Positions 1 to 11,108 of a stretch of 64,000 bases of DNA are shown one piece after another. The stretch is from Isoperla grammatica (taxonomy: Eukaryota > Arthropoda > Insecta > Plecoptera > Perlodidae). The DNA is taken from assembly GCA_945910005.1 (NCBI GenBank), contig OX246738.1:25534303-25598302 (forward strand). Reading direction: 5' to 3'. The position numbers and the translations under genes were made by a program. The notes below the pieces were generated by a model, which was given only the letters and a program-made list of their open reading frames with translations, ran no database searches and was not told the origin of the DNA. The first letter of the stretch is position 1; every line of letters starts with the position of its first letter.

Positions 1-170
1 TTAATTAATAGCCGAGCTCATCAAGCTATTAAGCTCTGCATAAAACACTGACGTTTGCTATTTCTTCACGAGTTGGACTTTGAACGAACAATTAACACAA
101 GCTATTAACTAATAGCCGAGCTCAGCAAGCTATTAAGTTATATACACATTTTAACACGTACTCAGTAAGT
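1..170. repeat. Short direct repeat at left edge
   Basis: A ~28-base phrase beginning taatagccgagctca occurs at about 6-33 and again at about 110-137, about 104 bases apart, with one or two differences. It may be the end of a tandem array or a repeated element cut by the window edge. There is no coding potential. Its identity is unknown. Confidence 0.5.
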
Positions 171-173
171 TGT

Positions 174-262
174 CTTGGTAGCCGAATGGTTAGCGTGTCT
201 GCTTATGAAACTGAAGGTCCGGTCTGGCTATGGTTCGAATCCACTCATCGCCAAAGTTTTTT
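174..262 (+). mobile_element. tRNA-derived SINE head
   Basis: Two RNA polymerase III promoter blocks are visible: an A-box-like stretch (tggtagccgaatggttagcg, from 177) and a good B box (GGTTCGAATCC, about 232-242) at tRNA-like spacing. The outer ends (ttgg/ccaa) can pair, but the anticodon and T arms do not fold well. I read this as the 5' head of a tRNA-derived SINE or a tRNA pseudogene, not a working tRNA gene. Confidence 0.6.
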
Positions 263-300
263 TACAAAGTGTCTTCACTTGAAGGCAATAGTTCCTTCAT

Positions 301-385
301 TAGCTACTAGAGCGCGCTAGTATAGCGGGAAAATTTGAATATTCAAAATGGCGGCAGAGGTTCTCTCAATAGCTACTAGAGCGCA
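301..385 (+). repeat. Duplicated ~16-bp phrase with 'atggcgg' motifs
   Basis: The phrase tagctactagagcgc appears at 301 and again near 370, each followed by a stretch containing caaaatggcgg. A third caaaatggcgg follows near 416. This looks like a small local duplication. It contains the YY1-like core ATGGCGG three times, but no function is shown. Confidence 0.45.
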
Positions 386-445
386 CTGCTGTATACAAAA
401 TGGCGGCCATGAAAACAAAATGGCGGGGGGTCTGACGTAAGTGGT

Positions 446-541
446 CACGTGGCCCCTCCCCTCCCCTCCCCTCCCCTTAGGTTAATGACATACCTCAAGA
501 GGGGAAGTGGCACGTGCCGTGGCACGTGCCTGTGACACGTG
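446..541. promoter_or_regulatory. Cluster of four CACGTG palindromes
   Basis: CACGTG occurs at 446, 511, 523 and 536; the last three are 12-13 bases apart, with gtggcacgtgcc repeated. CACGTG is the canonical E-box for bHLH factors such as Myc/Max, USF and the clock proteins. A C-rich tract lies between the first site and the other three. The clustering is seen directly. That it is a real enhancer or promoter is inference, and a duplication of a palindrome could also explain it. Confidence 0.4.
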
Positions 542-555
542 CCCTGAGGTCAATA

Positions 556-2900
556 ACCTCGGCGGCCATCTTTGACTCCATAGTGGCTCACTACCTACTT
601 ACGGTCGTAACATGCCTCGAATGACGGACACATTATTCAAGATTGTCAGCTTTTCTCCATTGGTAAAATTGTGCTCTCTGGCACTGGCATTTAATTGGTA
701 CAAGGCCTCAAATCCTCTAAGACCACCCCTGGATCTGGGAGTCCCGATATTCAATTTCTAGTCCCGCGTCCCGCCAATACACCAAGTGGGATACAATTGT
801 CTCGTTTGGTAAAAATATTGCAGTGTCTATTATTACCAGCCAAGTATCAACAGATATACCTATACGGGCACGGGCGGCGTGTGTGTCGCCAAACCACTTC
901 CCAAGCCCCAAAACGTATTCCTGGACAATTCTCGTTAGTGTTCTATTTATTTTGGGTGATTTTCTGGTTTTGCACTACAAAAATTGCAGTGTTTCGGGAT
1001 TGCATTCAGTCCGGTATTGGTATCTAAAACATTCAAAACACACTCTAAAAAGCCTGTTTGTTTTTAAATCGCCTGCGGCGCCATTGTTGGGGGCTCTGCC
1101 CCCAACCCCCCCCCCCCTGTTCTTTTGTCTGGAAAGATGTGTCCCTCCAGCTTCCCACTGAAGCGTATACGTACTGGTAAATTTGGCACTACACCACTGC
1201 CCTGAAATGAACTAAGTTGCCGCATTTCATTCACACTTCGTAATTGAAAGAAAACAAGATGTATCATTTACGTTACACAACCGTTCGTTTTGTTATTGTT
1301 CTCCATAAAATAACACGTGTTTATGCATGTACGTTAACATAATTTAAATCTGTGAACTGTAGGTTTGAATAGTTTATGAACTCCACCGTTACGAATTTCA
1401 GAGAAAGAACATTTTACCCGAATGGAAATGTGTTTGCATATGCATTACTACATAACAGTCCATGAAACATTGTAAATACAGTAACTGAAACGTACATTGG
1501 AATATGCAAACATTTTAACTCTTAATAAAGAGTGATACTATGAATATAAACTCGTACACAAATACGCGTATGAAATACATCACGAATTACGATAGTTTAA
1601 TTTGTAAATTGGATGGTTCGGTAATCAACTCCAGCAACGCCGATTGCACATACTTCCAAGAACTGTTACTAAACCGAATATAAACTTCAACTGTCACTTG
1701 AAATAGTCCGGTTACTTCAATTAATGATCTTTATCTTTAGATTATACTATTATATTAATGACTGTAAGAAGCGGCGTTTTAATGTTGATGTTCTCAGGAG
1801 TCGAGTTACTAATAAAAATATGCTCCCCGAGAATGATAAAATCTTAGAAGTAACATTGTCTCTTACAGACAATGGCACATATATTTTCCAATAAAATATG
1901 GAGGCATTTTATTAGGTCTCCCCGATTTGAAAAGACCAACGGTAGCCAAATGGCAAATCTAAGGAACTTTCAATTTTATATAATATTTTAGTGATTTAGT
2001 GATGCTTTAAGAAAAACGGCATTAGTGGAAGTCTATTACGTAAACGCAATCGCATATTGGCAACATCGGAAACCAATAATTGCAAGATGTCAGTATTTTT
2101 AATTTGATTTTTATCTCTTCCACTATTAACAATCGGTTCGCGTCTTTTCACCCGCAACCTCCCACAATGGTCTTCTTTTTAACTGGTCGATACTGAATTT
2201 ATTGTGCTAGAACACCAGTGGCCAAACATCTACAGTTTTTTGCTTCCAAAACTTTGGAAAAAATACTTTCGAACTTTGTGAGGGATTTTTTAGTTTGTTC
2301 CACCGACGTGAAGTTGGGCTACGGAGTTCAGTTTAGCCGATGTCAGTGGCCTGTGTGTAACTGAAGGTTCAATTATTATGAAGCTTCGTTCACACATTAA
2401 TGTATTTAAGAGTAAAGTCTTCCGCCAATCTCAGAACCGCGCAAAATTAGTTTTTTTAATCATTAGCAATAATGTTACGTAACACCGCATCGAAAAAACT
2501 AAATACTCAACGGAAAATATTTGTTATATTGCAATCATGAGTTTGGTTTTTTAATTTTCTTTCTGTAGTATATTTATAATAGTAACCCTACTATTTACAA
2601 GTTTTTTTTAAATAGTGTTCAGTTATTTCGAATCTTAATTAAGCCAGGTTTTCAATTTTTCTTTTTCGATGTGGCTTAGCATTATTGAGATTTGATTAAA
2701 AAAAAAAATGTAATTTGGCGTGGTTTTTATTTTAATGAAAGTCTTTCCTTTTTTTTATGACGAAATTACAATTGTCGAAGAGGAGAGGATATGCAAAACA
2801 GTTATGGGCAAGCGACAAACCTATGGGTTCATACAATGTGAAATATAACAATGAAATTTCGAGTGACGAATTGTTCTTGAAGACTACATATCTAAGCCTC
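556..2900. other. Unique-looking AT-rich DNA without recognised gene
   Basis: Short open frames (for example 695-1027, 823-1161) match no family I know, and they run through low-complexity C and G tracts near 1095-1125. A small 8-bp-stem hairpin (cattgtct/agacaatg) sits near 1855-1875. I see no splice-bracketed exon, RNA gene or intact mobile element. Confidence 0.4.
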
Positions 2901-2904
2901 TTCA

Positions 2905-3045
2905 AGCGAGTGTTGTGGCCGCTAACTTGCGCTAACGCACAGCGAACAAATGCTCGGAGTGGCTAGAAGGATTGCAGCCTGCTGCTCGGCGTAAACGATA
3001 TCAATTCATTACAAAATACATTGCAACCTATGCAACTGAAATATT
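2905..3045 (+). repeat. Dispersed repeat, also at 32165-32290
   Basis: The phrase atgctcggagtggc followed by a gcag- and cggc-rich stretch is shared in the same order with about 32210-32265. Both copies are preceded by a gtgttg(tgg)cc stretch. Only the short core is well conserved, so this is an old dispersed element of unknown class. Confidence 0.4.
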
Positions 3046-3049
3046 TCAG

Positions 3050-4330
3050 CACAAATTTCGTGCTTTGCAAGAAGAAGACATTATTAATTCGTGACACAGA
3101 TGTAATTATTTCAATCCGTTTTATTTCGTCTTGTCACTCAGGGGAGAAAATAAGAACAATAATTTTGTTAAGCAACTAGCCAAAAGTTGGTGATTTCGTT
3201 CATTTCTCCCTTCTTACTTTTTGGGGATAGGAAGTTTTTGAAACATTCATACCATTAATTCCATTATTTCTCTCGGATGGCAATACTATTATAAAATGTT
3301 TGTCCATTAAACAGTCGAAACATTGTGTATGTGCCACCAATGTTGCCACAATACTATGCTAGACAGCTCACGGCTTTCTTCAGTGACTATTTCTTACGTT
3401 CTCCGGTGATTACTTAGACTCCATTCTATCCTATCTCCAACTCCAACCCCAGGTAACAGGTAAAGCGCTCTGCTCTTGTATTCCTTACCCCACTACGAAC
3501 AGTTGATTCAGGGTAGTTTTTATTGTGGAGGGGCACAAATTTTCAGTATCATGTTATCGCGTTTAAGTTTAGGTAAGGGAAATTGCTAATGCTGATATAT
3601 GTGCCCACTTAAAATGTGCCTTTTAGCATTGTGAATTTGAAGTATACATTAAAGTAATTTAAAACATAAATTTGACGTACAATGTGCATATTATGTGACA
3701 CACAATGTACCATACAAGTAGAGTATTTATTGCGTCTCCTGTAACATATATTATTATTCGTTATGAAGCGGCAAGAAGCACAAGCAACTGAATACTTGTT
3801 TACTTCCTTAACCATAATTATGTTAGCCAATAGAATCACCGAAATCGTAACCAAATGTCATAGCAAGCTAACCTACAACCCCGATCAGCTTGCCGGCGTT
3901 CAAGTACAATACAAATAAAATACTATTTTATATTATACAATCACCAGAATCCTACTCTAACGGCATTGCGTGTCTATATTATTCAATATCGATTAGCTTT
4001 TCACCCTTCCATCACTCACTATTAAGGGTAAAATGAAACATCCAGAAATCATGATTTAATCTGGTCTATTTTACTTCCATTGTGTAGAATTCATCTGCAA
4101 ATGTTATAAAAACTAAAAGAAATCGCTGATTCTTGCATATTCCCCATTCTCCAGTTTATTGCTCTTTCGTTTCGAAGAATAAAATACTGTTCTCTCATAA
4201 CTTGTGGTAAGAGCATTCATGTGTAGGCCTACGCTTTTGTTTCGCCCTATGGAAAGTTGCCAAGTTTTTTATTACGTATTTCCTACCTCCATACGGCATC
4301 TCAAGACAGTCTGAGTGGAGACTTGGACAA
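3050..4330. other. AT-rich DNA, nothing recognised
   Basis: Only short frames without family resemblance are present. I see no RNA gene or repeat structure beyond A/T runs. Confidence 0.35.
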
Positions 4331-4335
4331 TACAG

Positions 4336-4370
4336 ACCGACAGACAGACAGATAGACAGACAGACAGAAA
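4336..4370. repeat. (CAGA)n microsatellite
   Basis: A run of cagacagacagata-type tetranucleotides with few interruptions. Confidence 0.85.
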
Positions 4371-4660
4371 AAAATGTATGGTTTAGTGCCCAAGTACAAA
4401 GAATGAATATAATCCGATTTGCTTTTTTTAACGGATTTTTCACGTTGTATTGAGGAAAAGTCAAGAAGCTAGGTGTTGTCGTCACGGATTATGTAATAGT
4501 GAAGTGACGCCCCCCACTGAGGTGTCTATTGTGACCGACTCGAGCCTGCCCCCACTAAGGGTCTGGACTTACTGGCAGTCGACAGCTCAGCCCATGAGCC
4601 ATTCAACCCTTTTGTTTTGTCTTGCGGTCACCAAGTACATTTTATTTCTAAACATGTTTT

Positions 4661-4904
4661 TCGTAAATCATATTGATTTTCTTGCTGTATGTTGTTTCTG
4701 GCTAAATATTGATCATGAGACTTTTTGAGTTTGTGTCCTGCAATGAAAACAACTAACTGCATTCGTCGAATTGTGATGAAAACAACTGATTCAATTTGGT
4801 GAATGGAATCAGTTGTTTTCATCGTAGAACAAAAAATCAAAAAGTCTCATGATCAACATTTAGCCACGAACAACATCCAGCCAGAAAATTAATATAATTT
4901 ACGA
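4661..4904. mobile_element. Foldback MITE, ~244 bp
   Basis: The left arm (from 4661, tcgtaaatcatattgatttt) is the imperfect reverse complement of the right arm ending at 4904. The arms are about 100 bases each and meet around gatgaaaacaactgattc. They share gatcatgagacttttt exactly. There is no coding sequence, and a typical MITE or hairpin transposon derivative fits. No target duplication could be assigned. Confidence 0.75.
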
Positions 4905-5110
4905 GCGACGTATACTTTCGTGGTTTTACGGGTAGAACCGTGTCAAACTCAAAAGGTGGAACCAATCCAACGTTTCACCCACATTGCAATGGGCTTCTTC
5001 AGGGACCTTCGTGGAGTGTTGTTCCGGGTTAAACCCGGAAAACCACGATAGTATAGTTGACTCCGGCCGTGAAAGCCTCCGACATAGATTACGAAATAAA
5101 TCACAAGACA
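4905..5110 (-). mobile_element. Penelope-like element terminal fragment (probable)
   Basis: On the minus strand the order is: gtcggaggctttcacggccg (5064-5083), a short inverted pair ccgggttaaacccgg (5025-5039), then CCTGAAGA-stem-TGAAAC (4969-5002). Terminal repeats of Penelope-like retroelements are known to carry hammerhead-ribozyme motifs of the form CUGANGA...GAAAC. The resemblance is clear in order and sequence, but the catalytic core is degenerate (CTGAAGA rather than CTGATGA). No reverse transcriptase frame is nearby, so this is a remnant. Confidence 0.45.
4967..5004 (-). ncRNA. Degenerate hammerhead-ribozyme-like core
   Basis: The minus strand reads CTGAAGA, then gccca...tgggt (a 5-bp stem II candidate enclosing ttgcaatg), then GAAAC followed by GTT. 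This has the order of hammerhead core box 1, stem II and core box 2. A convincing stem I/III pairing and GUC cleavage site were not found at the right place, so I treat it as a relic or false match until folded. Confidence 0.3.
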
Positions 5111-5635
5111 AAAGACAAAGGTTGGGACAGGTTCGAGTCGGTCACAAAAGACACCTCAGCGGGGGCGCTCTATTCATTCAATCTGTATCGCAATGCTGTG
5201 CCACATGCTTCACTTCACTATTACTTAATCTGTGACGACAACACCTTGCTTCTATCGGCGTGGCCAGTACATCACGGTTTTCAGTTTTTTAAATATGCGT
5301 TTATTCAAAAGCTTAACTTTAAAATTGGATCATTGACCTCTGAAAGTACCAAAATTAGTATTCTTTATTTTTCAGCCGCCAATACTGGCAATATTGCAAC
5401 CTTAATTCACCTCGCGTCGATTTCAGTTCGGTAAAAAAATACGTGATGGTAATCAACAATTTTTATTGCGATCTAAGAACACACGTTGGTCTACAACCTT
5501 AACGTATATTCAATTGTTTTATCTTTAACGGTATTTTGTTTACTATTATTTTAATCGACTGGGTACAAATACACTCGCCATATCGGTAGATTAAAACAAT
5601 AATCTTAGTTAGCCCATGTACTAAACGTTTTCGTA
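5111..5635. other. Possible continuation of retroelement remnant, no gene
   Basis: A 125-codon open frame (5057-5434, +) starts inside the Penelope-like stretch and matches nothing I recognise. The rest is AT-rich with no visible structure. Confidence 0.3.
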
Positions 5636-5639
5636 TATT

Positions 5640-5745
5640 ATAATGAATGGACGATGGCGCCGGTACAGTCGCGTCACGTGAGAATATACAACTTGGCAAG
5701 TCGTGGGTTCGTTTCCCATCATCGGAAAACTTAACTATAATCAGA
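5640..5745 (+). mobile_element. tRNA-derived SINE fragment
   Basis: An A-box-like gatggcgccggtacagtcg stretch is followed about 40 bases later by the B-box-like GTGGGTTCGTTTCCCATC, whose flanks pair as a T-arm (tggg/ccca). This is a SINE head; the tail is not identifiable. Confidence 0.5.
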
Positions 5746-5869
5746 CATTCCTTTCCACGTGCACAAGTAAACTATAATTGTGTTTCCCAATGGGTTCCAC
5801 AGAGTGCGCAATGGGGTATCTGTTATTTATTGTTGTTCTAATTGTTCGAGGCACACTCATTGCGATCCA

Positions 5870-5941
5870 AAGTCCGTCGATCCCCTGGCGGAGGCTCGAT
5901 TTGGAGTTTGACGAGCCCCCCGCCAGGGGATTTACGGACCT
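5870..5941. mobile_element. Short foldback related to MITE at 53.6 kb
   Basis: The arms 5870-5898 and 5912-5941 are inverted copies (agtccgtcgatcccctggcg against its complement, with two or three mismatches). The inner phrase ggagtttgacgagcc matches ggagttcgacgagcc in the right arm of the MITE at 53599-54028. The neighbouring gcggaggctcg is also shared. I infer a deletion derivative or relative of that family. Confidence 0.55.
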
Positions 5942-5944
5942 TGA

Positions 5945-7290
5945 GTGCGATCCACTGCATAATAACCACCTGAAGATGGATACGTTGTGCAAAATTCGTG
6001 TGCACCCTATAGCCGGCATATTAACCTCATTTTTGTTCTTATTTATGTTATAAACTTTGTATTCTATCACGCAATTAACATAATATGTAACAGATGTATC
6101 TATTTACTTTAAAAGGATACCGAACTTGGGTATTGTTGTCTATCGAACGGCGTGGGAAAAGGGCAAAAGTAGTTTGGAATAATGGAGCGATATCCATACG
6201 AAAGACCACGAAGTTGTTATGGCGAAAGAAAGGGAGACGAGAAGGGAATATAGAGGGGTAAGTAAGTTAGTGAGGATCGTTTTTCAGTCCAATCGACCGT
6301 TAGACTAGCTACTCTGGTACATTTAGCGTCAAATGGAAGCCTTCAGGAGGCCCAGCGGTGCCATTGCGGCTAGAACAATCTAACGCACGCGGACGAAAAG
6401 GAAAGGAGTATTTTCCTTTTCGCGGGAAACTTGTAGACAAGCATTGATTTAACTTTTCACAGCGTGAGTTGGCTACAATGCCAAGAAGCCAAGAACCCTT
6501 ATCGCGGCGTTTGCCGTACTTCCGTATCTCCCAGTGGCTTTCACCGGGCAAACATAATTCCGCGCAGGAAAACTTCAACAAAAACTAATTTTATATTTAG
6601 TTAACCGCTGGGGAACTTGTACGACGAAAATCTCAGTGGGATGAAAATGAAGTAAAACGCCATAACATGAAGCTCAATGGGATTAATTGCATCTACATGC
6701 GCGTTTCAAATACCTAATAAAGGAATCAGCAATTCTTTATTAGATCCCCGGGAAATTATGAATTGAAGGCCGGCGTTCTGTAGATTTTTTTTATGAAACA
6801 TAATAGTGAAATTAAATTAGTAAAATTAATTATTAAAATTCAGTAAATATGTTACGCATATTGTATCATCATTTTGGTATGTATTACGCATGCCATACTG
6901 TATCATCGTTTTGTGGTTAGTTTATGCTCAAATATTGATTGATGCTATTAATACTCTTATGTGTCATTCCATCATAATCATCATCGAAGCATCTGTATAC
7001 AAATACAAATACAATGTGGTGAAACATGATATTTTTGAGTATTGACCATAGTTACATTGTTTGAAGTAATTTATATCGAATATCCGGATACAAGGAAACA
7101 CGTCCTACCAACACGGGAACAAAAGTTCACAAATTCTTTATTTAAAAAATATTACAAGAAAATAATGAATTGTCAATTCACGGGGTCTTATTTATTATAT
7201 AAGTTATCCAAACTCTACTGTCATACTTCTAAGGAAATAGTACTATGATTATTATTATTGCTTTTTGTCTCTATTATTGCAGGACAATTA
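5945..7290. other. AT-rich DNA; one hairpin
   Basis: A perfect 11-bp-stem hairpin lies at 6394-6422 (cgaaaaggaaa, 7-base loop, complement). Short frames at 6309-6581 and 7042-7248 match nothing I know. Confidence 0.35.
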
Positions 7291-7294
7291 GAAA

Positions 7295-7395
7295 AAAGCC
7301 ATGCCTTATGCGGGATTCGAACCCACGTCCCTAGATTGCATATGCTTAGGACCTGCACCCCAACCGGATGGGTCACCGTGGACGGATTTGCTAAT
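7295..7395 (-). mobile_element. tRNA-derived SINE head
   Basis: The minus strand carries an A-box-like ggtgacccatccggttgggg and, about 35 bases on, GGGTTCGAATCCCGC (B box with a pairing T-arm). The acceptor ends do not pair as in a functional tRNA, so this is a SINE or tRNA relic. Confidence 0.5.
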
Positions 7396-7613
7396 AATAG
7401 GCAATATTAGCAATTAGCAAACTGAGTATCTACCGTTATTTTTGTTTCACTATGGTTGTCTCGTGTGTTTCGCTATCTCTCCATATTCTGACGAACTATG
7501 CAATATGTAATGGGATAGCTATTCTATTATTGTAATTTAATTTATAGGTTCTTCTATTGACCCACCCTGGGTTCTGTAACAATTATCTATTTAGATAACA
7601 AATACATATACAG

Positions 7614-7683
7614 AACGTGCACAAACTGTGCACGTTTGTATTATTAAACATATACAAGAGAGAATCCATTGTCATAATGGATT
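7614..7683. repeat. Two adjacent perfect hairpins
   Basis: 7614-7636 is a 10-bp stem (aacgtgcaca/tgtgcacgtt) with a 3-base loop. 7663-7683 is an 8-bp stem (aatccatt/aatggatt) with a 5-base loop. Both stems are perfect. Confidence 0.7.
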
Positions 7684-7734
7684 ATTGTATATAAACATAA
7701 CAAACATGCACAACTTATTTAATTTATGATTTTG

Positions 7735-7805
7735 TTTATTTATTTAATGCCGATCCTATGCACTGTGTAGTAATACAACTGATTTAGATAACGGAGGGGA
7801 ACACA
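7735..7805 (-). mobile_element. LINE-like 3' tail, shared with 12.6 kb
   Basis: A (TTTA)n start followed by aatgccgatcctatgc and actgattta...ggagg matches the order at 12621-12700 (aatgtctatcctattc, actgattta, ggagg). Read on the minus strand, both end in (AAAT)n, the usual style of a non-LTR retroposon 3' end. The family is unknown. Confidence 0.45.
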
Positions 7806-8500
7806 TCCTGAATATAACGTACGTAGATGTGATTTAATTTGACTTATTACAAGACAAATCCGAATAATTAAAATGTCTCTAGGTAGTAAGCATAAGTGGA
7901 AGCGTATCTATAAATGTATTCACATGAGTCGTGGAACATGCTCGTGGTTGCCTCATTACATTCCCATTCTGACTGACTGACACAAATTTAGTTAAGTTTA
8001 AATGTTAACACATTTCTGTAACATGTTTAGTGACTGGAATAATAATACTGAACTAAAGCAATTTGTTTAATTTTACATAATTGTGATGAAGTAACACAAC
8101 ATATAACGCTTATGGGCTATCAAATCAGTGCACGGTGGGATGTCTCGCTACACCATCTAAGAATAAGGCTGAAGGGTCTAGCAGCCTTGCAGTAGCCTTC
8201 CATATCCGTTCTGGGTACCACAAAAAAAAAAAAATCCAAAAATAATAGTAATATATCCAAAAGTAGGGATAGTAAACGTGGGACGTTTATAATTTTTACA
8301 CCGCAGGTATATAAACGTTTTGGATACAGTGTGCCAAGCGCCAGAGGTGTGGGGTTGAAAAAGAGAAATCTCACAGTTGTTGATAACAGCAACGGAGTCA
8401 CCTATACTAGACCACTCTCAGTAAAGTTGCCGCCTACGAATTTTATTTTACCGTGGCTTTTGAAACCTTTCGGTTGTTTACTGCTTCGTCTTCTCGTGCC
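7806..8500. other. AT-rich DNA, nothing recognised
   Basis: Short frames at 8120-8401 (-) and 8331-8525 (+) match nothing and include an A-run. I see no repeat structure. Confidence 0.3.
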
Positions 8501-8504
8501 GGCG

Positions 8505-8698
8505 CAGTTGGCCAAGGTCGATTAGGCGTTGATCTAGTAAACCGCGATCTGTGCGTTCCAGGTTCGAATCCTGGCTTGGGCATGAATGTCATGTGGCGGT
8601 TTTTTCATCCTCATAATTAACCACTCATCGTCTCGATTAGCCTTGTTTAAAAAATATGGGACGTAAAACACCAAATATCATCATCATCATAATCATTT
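8505..8698 (+). mobile_element. tRNA-derived SINE, near full length ('gggacgtaaaac' family)
   Basis: The head has an A-box-like ggtcgattaggcgttga and a strong B box, CCAGGTTCGAATCCTGG, a perfect T-arm. The body runs to ctctcgattagcc-like sequence, then tgggacgtaaaacaccaaa and a (CAT)n tail. The same 3' module (tctcgattagcc...tgggacgtaaaac...catcatcat) recurs at 39595-39672, and a degenerate copy lies at 42690-42860. The (CAT)n end suggests a LINE-borrowed tail. Confidence 0.75.
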
Positions 8699-8699
8699 A

Positions 8700-9740
8700 C
8701 ACGCGAATTTTAAACGAGGTTATAACCGTTTAGGCTATTAAACGTGTTTGCCCATCCCTATCCAATAGCAAAAGCTACCAACAGATCCTTGTAGTAGCCA
8801 TACACGATTAGTATAGACACAGAGTAAGAAATACGGTTATGTCAAGATCGCATTGGGTGGGAAGTGAACCCGCAAGCAGCATAATGAGAGTCACGTTTGC
8901 TGTCACTGAGCCACACCTGTGAACAACCTTCATATTTTATAATCAAATAAAGTTATGCGACAAAACACTCAAGCGTCAATCAGTTTAATATTCAATTGAA
9001 CGAAACTATGACGCAGACATTGTTCTAAGATTTGCTGCACACAAAGCATACATCAACTATTCTGTGTTTTAAGATGGCAGCCAGCGGGTCATTTCAAATT
9101 ATCTGACATATTTCTTTTCAGCTGTGCACCACACTCCATCATTGTGTGAATATGAATATGTCTGTATGTTTGTGGTAATATTATACATACAAGGTAACAT
9201 CCAACTGAATTGACACAGAATATACATTACAATAGAGATCGATTTTCCTGTTTCGGGAATAATATGCACTAGACTTTAGAAATTGTGTAAAAGTATAAGA
9301 TTTCAGATCTAGTTGAGTTTCAATAACAAGCACGTTTCGGTATTGGATGTTCACTACCTTTCCAGTTGGTGACGTAATGAAGTATATTTCCTTATCAAAT
9401 TATTATATTCGAATTCGATAAGAGAAATAATTTATATACTGCCAATTTTATCATGAGTTGAAACAGTATTTGCTCAGCTCATTACGACTGCTGATTGAGT
9501 AGCGGAGTGCGTGTGTGTGGTTACCCATTTACAGTTTACATCATGTGATTTTAATACAAAGGGAAATGGAATCCAAACTTCCTTAATTAATTAACAGCAG
9601 TTTGGTTAACAGTCGCTTTCAAACTCTGTCTTTTACTACGTGTAAATATGTACACACCGACTTGCGACTACCATCTTCTAAAACAACGCTGAAGGCGTAA
9701 TGAGTTGAATGAGGTTTGTTTGGTGGGTGTGTGATTCTGT
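8700..9740. other. AT-rich DNA; weak tRNA-like patch
   Basis: A weak minus-strand tRNA-like patch (gcgggttcacttcccacc) occurs near 8860-8885 and may be a worn SINE. Otherwise nothing is recognised. Confidence 0.3.
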
Positions 9741-9745
9741 TTGCA

Positions 9746-9806
9746 TGACGTCACAATAGCCTGGGGTCTACTTCTCAGATCGTAAGTGATGCCGTTGCTA
9801 GGCAAC
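9746..9806. promoter_or_regulatory. CRE palindrome plus RFX X-box
   Basis: TGACGTCA, the full CREB/ATF palindrome, lies at 9746-9753. GTTGCTAGGCAAC, an inverted-repeat X-box of the RFX family, lies at 9794-9806. X-boxes near CRE or CCAAT sites mark promoters of ciliary and other RFX targets in animals. No exon or start codon is tied to them here, so a role is inference. Confidence 0.4.
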
Positions 9807-9809
9807 ACC

Positions 9810-11100
9810 AGGACATCTCTCTTCCACAGCTACAAAAGATAGTGAAAGGCTTTCAACGATATGACGGGAGCCGCATCACTCTGGAGTGAAGCGATGCTAT
9901 AGCTGGAATAACGGAGGGTCGCCCCATCGATCATAAAGAAGCAAACAACGATTGAGTGATTGGCAGGTGACTTAATGGTTCCTCTCTGTTCGAAGTCATA
10001 AAATTCAATATATCATTGGGCGTTAGTGACGTTAAAGCTTTGCAAGAAGCCGAATGAAATGTGTGGTAGTCTGACTGAGCGGTTCAGTATTAGTTGAGAG
10101 AACTTCACGCAAAAACTTTCATTGAACCATTAGTAAAAAGGTTTTATCAACAAAAAGGAGGATATAGAAGAATTTACTCGAAATAGATTGAGCTGACACT
10201 GTCTTCATTGCATTCTCACCACATAGATAGTGTATACCCTAGGGCGTGTAATGAATGCGTATTGCGTGTGGTGTATACTTACTGCCCACGTGTTTCATGT
10301 AATGTGAGCTGTAATCAGAGTCCAAATTGTCGGTTTGGCAGAGGGGGGGAGGGGGTGTCCTAGTAACACTTGTATGGGTAAAAAGAATTTGGGGCGAAGC
10401 CCCAGCCGCCGAAGGCAACATTTTTGAAAGGGTATGTTTATCCTCAATACGGTATTTAAAACGATGTGAGGTATTATTTTACGAGGAAAATGAAATAACC
10501 TATAGTAATTAAAAATGTTTTATTCACGTATTTAACCTTTTAAGTTTTAGCCATATTATGTAAATTAGTTTTGTAACTGTCCACTACCCAGTTATTCTTG
10601 GCATCCCAAATGAAAATCCTCGGAATCCAAAGTTTGGGACGCGACCCAGACTTTTTTAGTACATTGCCATTTTCTGGATAAGAATGTATGTGTAAATTGA
10701 CGGAATATTTATTAACACTACGAGATAAAGTCACTTGATATGCAGAGAGGGGTATATATCAAGAGATGGGGATTGCTCTAATAAAAACAGGTCCAGGGAT
10801 GAAATTATCAGAAGGTGTAAGCCCCCCCCCCCCCCTCCTCGTCAATTCGCAATCTGGCTGTAATATTCTCAGGAGAGACGGTTGCTTCATGCTGTCTGTT
10901 TAATTGGAATCCGCCGCAGGATTTTCCAGTACTTGCTTGTTATTGCAAGCTGCATGGCGTGCATTAGCCGTGCTTGGAGCCCGTCTTCCTGCCAACAGAC
11001 CAGCTTATAATACCACTACAATACCGCGGGAGGCATGAGAACGAGATGCAACTAGATTTGGGTTGGTATTTGCAACATACGTCACTTCAATACTAGATAA
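9810..11100. other. Mixed DNA with C and G tracts, no gene
   Basis: There is a poly-C tract near 10820-10835, and the phrase ggggcgaagccccagccgcc near 10391-10410 forms a small hairpin. Frames at 10239-10421 and 10327-10512 are low complexity. No conserved protein is seen. Confidence 0.35.
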
Positions 11101-11108
11101 TCTTTGAC

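Noticed and set aside
174..262. Functional tRNA gene
   Set aside because: A and B boxes are good, but the anticodon and T arms do not form proper stems. Other tRNA-like heads in the window are similarly worn.
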